Shown: one piece after another, positions 51,131 to 59,361 of the stretch
Position numbering within the stretch: the stretch's first letter is position 1
How the letters are laid out: every line of letters starts with the position of its first letter
DNA from: Bacteriovoracaceae bacterium
GTDB lineage: Bacteria > Bdellovibrionota > Bacteriovoracia > Bacteriovoracales > Bacteriovoracaceae
Length of the DNA stretch: 64,000 bases
Direction: 5' to 3'
NCBI GenBank assembly: GCA_016784965.1
Contig: JADHTQ010000016.1
Coordinates: 22,523 to 86,522, forward strand
Translations under genes and position numbers: made by a program
The notes under the pieces: generated by a model
What the model saw: the letters and a program-made list of their open reading frames with translations, nothing else
Databases searched by the model: none
What the model was told of the DNA's origin: nothing

Positions 51131-52588
51131 ATGATCAATCTCACTATTAATGAATTGCAACTGAAAAAAAATATCGAATACTGTAGAGAGCGTGGAATCA
51201 TTTTGCCCACCTTTGAACAAATGAAAGACCCCTCAAAAATTCCAGGTAAGATTAAAAGCGAGCTAAAAAACATTGGGCTTTGGGAAATTCATCCTCGAAA
51301 CCTGTTTAGGATAACCTGGAAAAATGAACAGATTGAAAAAGGCGGGGGATTTAAAGATACCAATTATCTAGTACTCCCTCCTGCCCTAACGGGATGTAAG
51401 GCAAACATCGTCGCCATTGTCGGTAAGTTTTTTCCTACGGGTGCCCATAAAGTTGGTGCAACCTTTGGATGTTTGGCGCCAAGATTGGTGACAGGTCAAT
51501 ATGATCCAGTTGGCTCACATGCAGTTTGGCCCTCCACTGGAAACTTTTGTCGGGGAGGAGCTTTTGTCTCTGCGCTGCTGGGCCTTAAATCAATTGCTAT
51601 TTTGCCTGAAGAGATGTCACAAGAGCGCTTTAGCTGGCTAAGTAAAGTAGCTGGAGAAATTATTGCAACTCCTGGATGCGAAAGTAATGTTAAAGAAATT
51701 TTTGACAAATGTTGGGAGCTCAAAACTACCCGCAAAGACGTTCATATTTTCAACCAGTTTGAAGAATTGGGCAACCCTCTTTGGCATTATCACGTGACAG
51801 GAAGTGCAATCAATGATGCATTAAAGCAGGTTATGAAGCCCAATAATAATTTTGCAGGAGCTGTATATTCATCAGGTTCAGGGGGAACTCTTGGCAGTGG
51901 ATACTATTTAAAATCAGTTTATCCCAATACCAAAATTGCCGCCGTAGAGGCCTTGCAATGCCCCACTCTTTTAAATAATGGATACGGTGGCCACCGCATT
52001 GAGGGAATCGGCGACAAACATGTCCCCTGGATTCACGATATGAAAAATACTGATATGGTGATTGCTGTTGATGATGAGCATACAATGCGACTGCTGCGTT
52101 TATTTAATGATAAAAAAGGCAAAGAGGCCTTAAAAAAGCAAGGGGTATCTGAGGAATTATTAGATCAGTTAGATCTAATAGGCATTTCTGGAATCGGCAA
52201 TCTAATCGCTGCTATTAAGTTTGCAAAATACTATGAACTAACTTCAAATGATTTTGTTGCAACTGTCTTTACCGATTCCATGGAGTTATACGGTTCTAGA
52301 CTTGGGGAGCTAACGGATGAGCTTGGAGCATATAGCAATATAACTGCTGCCCGTGACACCGAACTAATCGACCAAATAACGACCGATCACATGCTTGAGC
52401 TAAATTATTACGATAGAAAAAGAGTTCACAATTTAAAGTACTTTACTTGGATCGAGCAACAAAATAAAAATTTGGAAGAATTGAACGCTCAATGGTTTGA
52501 TCACAAAAATTACTGGCAACAAACCTTTGGGAGTGTTTCTGCTATAGATGAATTAATTAGGGATTTTAACCAGAAAGTTGAGATATGA
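51131..52588 (+). CDS. PLP-dependent fold-type II enzyme of the purine-type locus, unassigned
   Basis: The ATG at 51131 has GGAG eight bases before it; the longer frame starts inside the previous gene. The 485-residue protein is a fold-type II PLP enzyme: FFPTGAHKVGATFG contains the probable PLP Lys, with HAVWPSTGNFCRGGAF and SSGSGGTLGSGYY for phosphate and cofactor binding. It is longer than cysteine synthase or YgeX and resembles unassigned PLP proteins that I recall beside ygfK/ssnA genes in Clostridia. A lyase or beta-replacement on an amino acid intermediate is likely. It is followed by the reductase gene after one base. Confidence 0.7.
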   Translation: MINLTINELQLKKNIEYCRERGIILPTFEQMKDPSKIPGKIKSELKNIGLWEIHPRNLFRITWKNEQIEKGGGFKDTNYLVLPPALTGCKANIVAIVGKFFPTGAHKVGATFGCLAPRLVTGQYDPVGSHAVWPSTGNFCRGGAFVSALLGLKSIAILPEEMSQERFSWLSKVAGEIIATPGCESNVKEIFDKCWELKTTRKDVHIFNQFEELGNPLWHYHVTGSAINDALKQVMKPNNNFAGAVYSSGSGGTLGSGYYLKSVYPNTKIAAVEALQCPTLLNNGYGGHRIEGIGDKHVPWIHDMKNTDMVIAVDDEHTMRLLRLFNDKKGKEALKKQGVSEELLDQLDLIGISGIGNLIAAIKFAKYYELTSNDFVATVFTDSMELYGSRLGELTDELGAYSNITAARDTELIDQITTDHMLELNYYDRKRVHNLKYFTWIEQQNKNLEELNAQWFDHKNYWQQTFGSVSAIDELIRDFNQKVEI

Positions 52589-52589
52589 C

Positions 52590-55088
52590 ATGAATGAAAC
52601 AATTTTAAAAAAAATATCAAAACCCTTTACAGAAGAGCAGGCCCTCCAAGAAGCCTCCAGGTGCTTGCTTTGCACCGATGCTCCATGCCAAGATGGTTGC
52701 CCAACGGGTATCCCCGTAAAGGAGTTTATTAGAAACATTAGGTTTCAAAACTATAAAGGCGCATACCAACTAATAAAATCCGCCAACATCTTTGGTGCCT
52801 GCTGTGCTCGGATTTGCAACGCAGATGAGACCTGTAAAAAGCACTGTACTAGCGAAAAACTTATCAGCCCCATTATGATAAACAAACTGCAACAGTTTGT
52901 ATGTGATATGTATGTATCAGAAGGCCCCAAAATTATTCCTACAGCTCAAATTGGAAAAAAGGTTGCAATCGTAGGTTCTGGACCTGCTGGAATGTCAGCA
53001 GCATTTGAGCTCTCCAGAAATGGCATTGGTGTTGAGGTCTTTGAAAAAGAAAACTACCTAGGAGGGCTATTGTACGATGGGATACCACACTACAAACTTC
53101 CTCATCATATTGTTAGAGCAGAAACTGACTGGATAAAAAATCCTGCTATTGAATTTGCTGTGGGCGAAGCGGCTCCTGCTATCAAAAAACTTCGCGAGGA
53201 CTTTGATGCGGTCATCTTGGCCACCGGTTTGACTGCTCCTTCTACACTAGACATTCCAGGGGTTGAATTAGAACAAGTTTTTTTGGCCAAAGAAATTTTG
53301 AAAGCAAAAAAATTAGATAAACCTGTCTCTATTGGTGAAAAAGTCGTCATCATCGGAGGAGGAAACTCTGCCATTGATTCAGCAAACATCTCAGCACTGC
53401 ATGGGGCTGAAGATGTAACCATACTGTATCGTCGCTCTAAAGCCGAAATGCCTGGTTGGAGTAAAGAGAAGGCCACAGCGGATGCTTTGGGGGTGACCAT
53501 AAGATACTTTAGCTCTCCCATTGAAATTCTGGGAGATAAAAAGGTTACAGGTGTAAAGTGCCAACTTATGCAACATGGACCAGTTGGTGTTGATGGAAGA
53601 AAAACTGTTGACCCAATCGATGGTGCAACTTTTACAATTGACTGCGATACTGTAATTTTAGGAGTTGGCGAGAAAATTGACCACCAATTTTTAAAAAACC
53701 AAAACATTAAAATTAAAGAAGATGCTAACAAAACTAGCTTAAAGAATGTTTTTTGCACAGGTGACCTCGTCCTGTCAGACCAGTCTGTAGTGCATGCCGT
53801 GCAAGATGGCCGCAATTGCGCCAAGGCAGTTCTTACTTCATTTAATGAAGAATTTGATGACTTGAGTGTCCAAGAGCTTTATCAAAATGAAAAAGTTAAT
53901 CTCAGCACAAACTTTTGTGGAGTAACATTTGAAAATCCGTTTGTCTTAGCAGCAGCACCACCAACTGATGACTTGGACATGATTAGAAACGCTTTCAAAG
54001 CTGGATGGGCCGGCGCTGTTTTAAAAACCACAAGTGTTACAGAAAATGCAGTACCGCTAAAATACCCGATGATGGAGGGTCTTGAATTTAATAACTCAAA
54101 ACTTATGGGCCTTGGTAATATCGATCTAATAAGTGAGCATCACATAGAGGTAGTTGAAAAAAGAGTTGCTACTTTAAAAAAAGAGTTTCCCACAAAAGTA
54201 GTAATTGCATCCATAATGGGTGAAAAAAAGCAAGACTGGGAGAGCTTAGTCAAAAGGTTAGAGGCCTGTGGCGTCGATATTATTGAATGTAGCTTTTCTT
54301 GCCCACAAGGCACCTTAGGGTCCAAACCAGGGTTTATGTTGGGTCAAGACCCTGCACTTGTAAAAAAAGTAGCAACTTGGATTAAAAATGCGGCTACAAA
54401 AGTTCCCATAATAATAAAAATTACTCCTCAGGTTACAGATATTGTAGAAATCGCTCAAGCAGTAAAAGATAGCGGAGCAGATGGGATTTGTGCCAGTAAT
54501 TCCATACCATCCTTGATGGGAATTGATCTCGATACTTTTGTTCCCAAACCCAACGTGGGCGGAAGTTCCACTTATAGTGGTTACACTGGTCCTGCGATTA
54601 AACCAATTACCCTAAGAAACATTGCCGAAATAAAAAGAAATGTGGATATCCCCATAACTGGAACTGGTGGACCTGTTACCTGGATTGATGCAATCGAGCT
54701 TATGGCCGTAGGTGCTTCAAATGTTCAATTCTGCACAGCTGTCATGCACTATGGATTCGACATTATAAATGATTTAAAAAGTGGGCTTATTCACTTTATG
54801 AAGGCCCACAAAATTACTACGGTCGAAGAAATTTGTTCTAAATCACTACCGTTTATCAAAACACATGATGACCTCTCAGGAGAAGAACACGTCGTCTCCA
54901 ACATTGATGAAGGCACTTGTATCAACTGTGGGGCTTGTTTTGTGGCTTGCCGTGATGGTGGACATCAGGCCATAACTTTCGACAATACATCTCGAAAAAC
55001 TGTCGTTGATGATGAAAAATGTGTAGGCTGTGCCTTTTGCCTAAGTGTATGTCCTGTTGTTGGTTGTCTTACTTTAAAACAGGTTTAG
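52590..55088 (+). CDS. PreT-PreA-like fused Fe-S flavin oxidoreductase
   Basis: The start is the ATG at 52590; the frame from 52578 begins with TTG. The 832-residue protein joins a PreT-like half (Cys-rich CLLCTDAPCQDGCPTG, FAD motif VAIVGSGPAGMSAAF, NAD motif VVIIGGGNSAIDSA) to a PreA-like FMN half (ENPFVLAAAPPTDDLDMIRN) and two C-terminal [4Fe-4S] motifs (CINCGACFVAC, CVGCAFCLSVC). In mammalian DPD the catalytic Cys lies in GLACGQDP; the matching loop here is GFMLGQDP, with Leu. It may stand where YgfK does in E. coli, reducing a purine-derived ring. It overlaps the convergent peptidase gene by 20 bases. Confidence 0.88.
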   Translation: MNETILKKISKPFTEEQALQEASRCLLCTDAPCQDGCPTGIPVKEFIRNIRFQNYKGAYQLIKSANIFGACCARICNADETCKKHCTSEKLISPIMINKLQQFVCDMYVSEGPKIIPTAQIGKKVAIVGSGPAGMSAAFELSRNGIGVEVFEKENYLGGLLYDGIPHYKLPHHIVRAETDWIKNPAIEFAVGEAAPAIKKLREDFDAVILATGLTAPSTLDIPGVELEQVFLAKEILKAKKLDKPVSIGEKVVIIGGGNSAIDSANISALHGAEDVTILYRRSKAEMPGWSKEKATADALGVTIRYFSSPIEILGDKKVTGVKCQLMQHGPVGVDGRKTVDPIDGATFTIDCDTVILGVGEKIDHQFLKNQNIKIKEDANKTSLKNVFCTGDLVLSDQSVVHAVQDGRNCAKAVLTSFNEEFDDLSVQELYQNEKVNLSTNFCGVTFENPFVLAAAPPTDDLDMIRNAFKAGWAGAVLKTTSVTENAVPLKYPMMEGLEFNNSKLMGLGNIDLISEHHIEVVEKRVATLKKEFPTKVVIASIMGEKKQDWESLVKRLEACGVDIIECSFSCPQGTLGSKPGFMLGQDPALVKKVATWIKNAATKVPIIIKITPQVTDIVEIAQAVKDSGADGICASNSIPSLMGIDLDTFVPKPNVGGSSTYSGYTGPAIKPITLRNIAEIKRNVDIPITGTGGPVTWIDAIELMAVGASNVQFCTAVMHYGFDIINDLKSGLIHFMKAHKITTVEEICSKSLPFIKTHDDLSGEEHVVSNIDEGTCINCGACFVACRDGGHQAITFDNTSRKTVVDDEKCVGCAFCLSVCPVVGCLTLKQV

Positions 55089-56124
55089 CTGCTTTAACAA
55101 CAGACTCCAAAAGCTTTAATGTATGGTCATAATCAGTACTTGAAAGCATTCCTTGCTGAGTATGGATGTATCTACAGGGAACTGCCACAGTCAAGGCATT
55201 AATCCCTTTTTTCATTTTATGGACCATACCTGAGTTAGTTCCGCCAAAAGCTGGTGTTTTAAACTGGTATGGAATTTTATTTTTAGAGGCAACATTTGTT
55301 ATAAACTTTATCAATTTTGGATTAGTCACAATACCCCTATCCATGACAGTAATTGCAGGTCCAAGGCCCAACTCTGTAATTTTTTTATCATCACTAAGAC
55401 CTGGAATATCAGCGCAAATTGTACCCTCAACTGCTAAGAATAGGTCTGGTTCGACTTCCTCAATCACAGCAGCAATTCCTCGCAATCCCATTTCTTCTTG
55501 TACACTAAAAGAAATATAAAATTCAAATTCATTTATAAGCTTTGTGTTTTTGCCTATTTTTTTGGCCAATTCTAAAAGCAAGCAACACCCGACTCTATCA
55601 TCGAATGCTTTACCAAGAAAGCGCTGGTTAAAAAGTTTTTTAAAGTTAAAGTCGATAAGACCAGGCGAGCCCACTCGCAAATTAAGCTTTTCTACATCGG
55701 CAGCACTTTTTGCACCGATATCTATGTAAATATCCTCAACTTCTGGCTTTTTATCTTTACTGACATGCGGTGGAGTTGTAGTGGTCACACCTGTTATAAA
55801 CTTGTCATCATCGCTTTTTAATTTTACCAGCGAGCTTACAAGAACTGAGGGTGCGACCCCTCCCAATGTTACAATATTTAAAAAACCGCCCCTAGTTATA
55901 TGTTTAATGATAAAGCCAACTTCATCCATGTGGGCATCAAGTAATATTTTAGGTTTTTTCTTTGAACTAACACTACCCAGCTTTGCGATAATATTACCCA
56001 ACTTATCTTCTTTAAAGGCAATTTTGAGTTTTGTAAGTTTGCTGCCAATTAGTTTTTTTACATCTGCTTCAAAGCCACTAGGTCCAAAGCTATTAGACAA
56101 CTCCTCTAATAATTTATTATCCAT
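55069..56124 (-). CDS. M42-family metallopeptidase
   Basis: The 351-residue enzyme is an M42 glutamyl aminopeptidase/endoglucanase-like protein. Metal and catalytic residues are visible in LLDAHMDEVGF, FDDRVGCCLLLELAKKI and FSVQEEMGLRGI, with CRYIHTQQGMLS late. It is predicted to be cytoplasmic (no signal) and to cleave N-terminal residues from peptides, probably as a large self-compartmentalised oligomer. It is the last gene after aspartate kinase on the reverse strand (16-base gap). Its 3' end overlaps the reductase gene. Confidence 0.87.
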   Translation of the reverse strand: MDNKLLEELSNSFGPSGFEADVKKLIGSKLTKLKIAFKEDKLGNIIAKLGSVSSKKKPKILLDAHMDEVGFIIKHITRGGFLNIVTLGGVAPSVLVSSLVKLKSDDDKFITGVTTTTPPHVSKDKKPEVEDIYIDIGAKSAADVEKLNLRVGSPGLIDFNFKKLFNQRFLGKAFDDRVGCCLLLELAKKIGKNTKLINEFEFYISFSVQEEMGLRGIAAVIEEVEPDLFLAVEGTICADIPGLSDDKKITELGLGPAITVMDRGIVTNPKLIKFITNVASKNKIPYQFKTPAFGGTNSGMVHKMKKGINALTVAVPCRYIHTQQGMLSSTDYDHTLKLLESVVKAAKPVLK

Positions 56125-56140
56125 GATCTCTCCAGTTCAT

Positions 56141-57526
56141 TTAATAATTTTGTTGTAATAAATAGTCATGAAAGGCCGAAACAACATAGTCAGTATCAAA
56201 TCCGGGTACCACAAAGCTGATACTATGTGCAGTTGTCCCCAATTTCACCATACGGATAGAGCGGCTAGTGAGTGAGTTAAAAATTTCTGCAATCAAGTTT
56301 GGAGCGCGGTCCATTCTACTACCGGCAAACGAAACTAAAGATAGGTCATCCTCAATCTGAATATGTCCATATTTTATAAGCTTCTCTACAACTTGTTCTG
56401 ATAAATCATCTACATTATGACATAAAAAACTTACTGAGTTACCAGTGAAATTAACAAAATCATAGCCCACATTAAAGTGATGAAGTGTTGATATCGTCTG
56501 TCTGAAAAAATCATGGGAGCTTTCAAAATCATAGCCACATAGGGTGACAATCGACTTATTACGCATAAAAGTAATCGCCCTTAGATATGGAAGATCAGAG
56601 ATATCACTTTTTATCCAGGTTCCCCCAAGCTCAGGCTCAACACCAGACCCTACAAAAACTGGACTATTAATCCTCATCATTGGTGATAAAGTATTGGGAA
56701 ACAAAACCTTTGCCCCCAGATGGGCCAGCACTCTTGCTTCTCGATAAGTCATTTCAGGAATAAAGCGTGCCTTGTCGGAAAATTTTGGATCAATTGTAGC
56801 AATACCTGGAGTATCTGTCCAAATTTGTAGCAATGAAGCCCTCGTTGCCTCTGCAATCAAAGCTGCAGAAAAGTCAGATCCCTCACGCCCCAAGGTAGTG
56901 GTCATGCCATCTACATCCTCTCCAATAAATCCTTGAGTTACAACAATTGTCTCATCTTTTTGGATAAGCGGCATTAAGTGAATTTTTGTCAACTCAGCAA
57001 TTTTTTCTAGTCTGGGTGTGGCCTTTGTAAAATCTGAATTTGTTTTAAGAATCTTTCTCACATCAAAGAGCTTAATATCTTTTTCACCATAAAATTTTCT
57101 GGTCAAAACTTCGGCAAACAATATTGTGGAAATCCGCTCTCCCAAACTGTATAGACTATCTAAGATTTTGGGAGGACATGCCTTTAGTAATACAATACCT
57201 TTTACCAAAGACTTCCCTTCATTAATTAACTCTTCAAGCTCTTCGACTACACTTGAGTTCTCTTCAATGTCTAGATCACGAACAATTTTTAAATGGTCAT
57301 CTCTTAACTTAAACAAAAGCCCAAGAGCATCATCTTCAATTCCGGCCCGAGCAAGGCTTGCAATTTTATCTAATACGTTTGTTGTATTAAACGTAGCACT
57401 CAAAATAACCACTTTAATATTGGTGAACTTTTTCACGATATCAGCACATATATTCATTGAATCAGCATCTTTAACGATACTGCCTCCAAACTTTGAAACG
57501 ATGTGACCTAACATGTTTTGACTCAA
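56141..57526 (-). CDS. Aspartate kinase
   Basis: This 461-residue protein has the aspartate kinase core, with SKFGGSIV near the N-terminus and TTTLGREGSDFSAALIAEA for the substrate site, then two ACT-type regulatory repeats towards the C-terminus (FMRNKSIVTLCGYDFE and LSLVSFAGSRMDRAPN). It phosphorylates aspartate at the head of Lys/Thr/Met synthesis, with feedback control through the ACT part. The start is uncertain: TTG at 57526, overlapping the ettA stop as TTGA, or ATG at 57514. It lies between ettA and the M42 gene. Confidence 0.88.
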   Translation of the reverse strand: MSQNMLGHIVSKFGGSIVKDADSMNICADIVKKFTNIKVVILSATFNTTNVLDKIASLARAGIEDDALGLLFKLRDDHLKIVRDLDIEENSSVVEELEELINEGKSLVKGIVLLKACPPKILDSLYSLGERISTILFAEVLTRKFYGEKDIKLFDVRKILKTNSDFTKATPRLEKIAELTKIHLMPLIQKDETIVVTQGFIGEDVDGMTTTLGREGSDFSAALIAEATRASLLQIWTDTPGIATIDPKFSDKARFIPEMTYREARVLAHLGAKVLFPNTLSPMMRINSPVFVGSGVEPELGGTWIKSDISDLPYLRAITFMRNKSIVTLCGYDFESSHDFFRQTISTLHHFNVGYDFVNFTGNSVSFLCHNVDDLSEQVVEKLIKYGHIQIEDDLSLVSFAGSRMDRAPNLIAEIFNSLTSRSIRMVKLGTTAHSISFVVPGFDTDYVVSAFHDYLLQQNY

Positions 57527-59199
57527 TCTCTTTTTAATTTTTTATAAGTTAACCTATGTGGGTTAATAGCGTTTTCTCCTAGCCGCTTTTTCTTGTCTTC
57601 TTCATAGTCGGAAAAACTTCCTTCAAACCACATGCTCCTACTTTCACCTTCAAACGCCAGGATATGGGTGGCAATTCTATCGAGGAAATAACGATCGTGG
57701 GAAATAACTACAGCACAACCCGGGTACTCCATCAAAGCTTCTTCTAGGGCCCGAAGAGTATTTACATCCAAATCGTTTGTCGGCTCATCAAGCAGCAGTA
57801 CATTGCCCTCTTGCTTGAGCATAGTTGCCAGATGGACTCTATTTCTTTCACCACCAGATAAAAGGCCTACTTTTTTGTTGTGGTCTTCACTAGAAAAATT
57901 AAACTTAGATATATATGCCCTTGCATTGACCGATCTTTTGCCAAGTTGCAAAAATTCAGTTCCTCCTGATATTACATCATAGACAGACTGATCAGAGTCC
58001 ATCAAACGACCTTGGTCCACATATGAAAGATTAACCGTCTCTCCAATTTTGAAACTGCCACTATCTGGCTTTTCATCTCCTAAAATCATTTTAAACAAAG
58101 TTGTCTTACCAGCACCATTGGCACCAATTACTCCAATTATACCACCAGGAGGTAACTTGAAATTTAGATCTTCATAGAGCAATTTATCTCCATACGCCTT
58201 AGATACATTATTGGCCTCAATCACAAGATCACCAAGCCTGGCTCCCGAAGGAATAAAAAGTTCGGTGGTCTCATTGCGCTGCTCTTTTTGGTGTTTGAGC
58301 CTACTTTCATAATTCGAAATACGCGCCTTACTTTTGGCCTGCCGGGCCTTGGGATTGCTTCTTATCCACTCTAACTCTTGCTTTAGTAGCTTTTGTTTTT
58401 TAGACTCCTGCTTTTGTTCAACTGCTAGCCTTTTGCTTTTTTGTTCAAGCCAACTAGTATAGTTTCCTTGAAATGGAATACCTTCTCCTCGATCTAATTC
58501 CAAAATCCAACCCGCGACATTGTCTAAAAAGTATCGGTCGTGAGTGACCGCAATTACAGTACCTTTATACTGTTGCAGATGTCTTTCTAACCACCACACA
58601 GTTTCTGCATCTAAATGGTTGGTTGGCTCATCTAAAAGTAAGATGTCTGGTTCTTTTAGTAATAACCTACAAAGGGCAACTCTTCTTTTTTCACCTCCAG
58701 AAAGTGTCTGGATTGTCTGATCTGAAGGTGGGCAGCGAAGTGCATCCATGGCAAGGTCCAGCTTACTATCGAGGTCCCAAGCATTGGTAGCATCTAGCTT
58801 ATCTTGCAGTTTTGCTTGACGATCTAGCAATTTATTCATTTCATCGTCGCTCATAGGTTCAGCAAACTGGTTATTAACGTCGTCAAACTCTTTTAATAAA
58901 TCGACAACCTCTTGTACCCCTTCTTGCACAATGTCCTTAACTGTTTTGTTGGGATCAAGTTGCGGCTCCTGCTCTAAAAAACCAACACTGTGGCCTTTAG
59001 ATAAAACGGCTTCTCCTAAATAATCATCATCGAGACCGGCCATAATTTTAAGTAGAGTACTCTTGCCTGCACCATTTAGGCCCAACACACCAATTTTGGC
59101 CCCATAAAAATAGGACAATGAAATATCTTTTAAAATGTGCTTTTGTCGATATACCTTACCTACCCTCGACATCGAATAGATGATTTGTTTATCATTCAT
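57523..59199 (-). CDS. ettA: Energy-dependent translational throttle ABC-F protein
   Basis: The 558-residue ABC-F protein has two ATPase domains, with Walker A GLNGAGKST and GANGAGKTT, signatures LSGGEKRRVALCR and LSGGERNRVHLATM, and Walker B LLLDEPTNHLDAE and LLLDEPTNDLDVN. The basic interdomain linker (QELEWIRSNPKARQAKSKAR) contacts the ribosome. The length and the Arg/Lys-rich C-terminal tail fit EttA, which binds the ribosomal E site and gates the first elongation steps according to ATP/ADP. It overlaps the aspartate kinase start by four bases and diverges from tex. Confidence 0.93.
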   Translation of the reverse strand: MNDKQIIYSMSRVGKVYRQKHILKDISLSYFYGAKIGVLGLNGAGKSTLLKIMAGLDDDYLGEAVLSKGHSVGFLEQEPQLDPNKTVKDIVQEGVQEVVDLLKEFDDVNNQFAEPMSDDEMNKLLDRQAKLQDKLDATNAWDLDSKLDLAMDALRCPPSDQTIQTLSGGEKRRVALCRLLLKEPDILLLDEPTNHLDAETVWWLERHLQQYKGTVIAVTHDRYFLDNVAGWILELDRGEGIPFQGNYTSWLEQKSKRLAVEQKQESKKQKLLKQELEWIRSNPKARQAKSKARISNYESRLKHQKEQRNETTELFIPSGARLGDLVIEANNVSKAYGDKLLYEDLNFKLPPGGIIGVIGANGAGKTTLFKMILGDEKPDSGSFKIGETVNLSYVDQGRLMDSDQSVYDVISGGTEFLQLGKRSVNARAYISKFNFSSEDHNKKVGLLSGGERNRVHLATMLKQEGNVLLLDEPTNDLDVNTLRALEEALMEYPGCAVVISHDRYFLDRIATHILAFEGESRSMWFEGSFSDYEEDKKKRLGENAINPHRLTYKKLKRD

Positions 59200-59361
59200 C
59201 TCTTTTTAGATCCTTGTAAAATTTTTTAAGCGAAAATGTGCACTTAACCTTAATATATTGACCATTTGCTTGGCAAGCAAAATTGAACAACTGCAATTGA
59301 CAACAAACTGCTTCATTTTTAAACTAACTGTAGTAAAACTTTTAATAACAAGGAATGTACA

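Noticed and set aside
53105..53824. A 239-residue frame opposite the PreT-PreA-like gene
   Set aside because: It is a shadow of a strongly conserved oxidoreductase; it has no ribosome-binding site and no recognisable domain.
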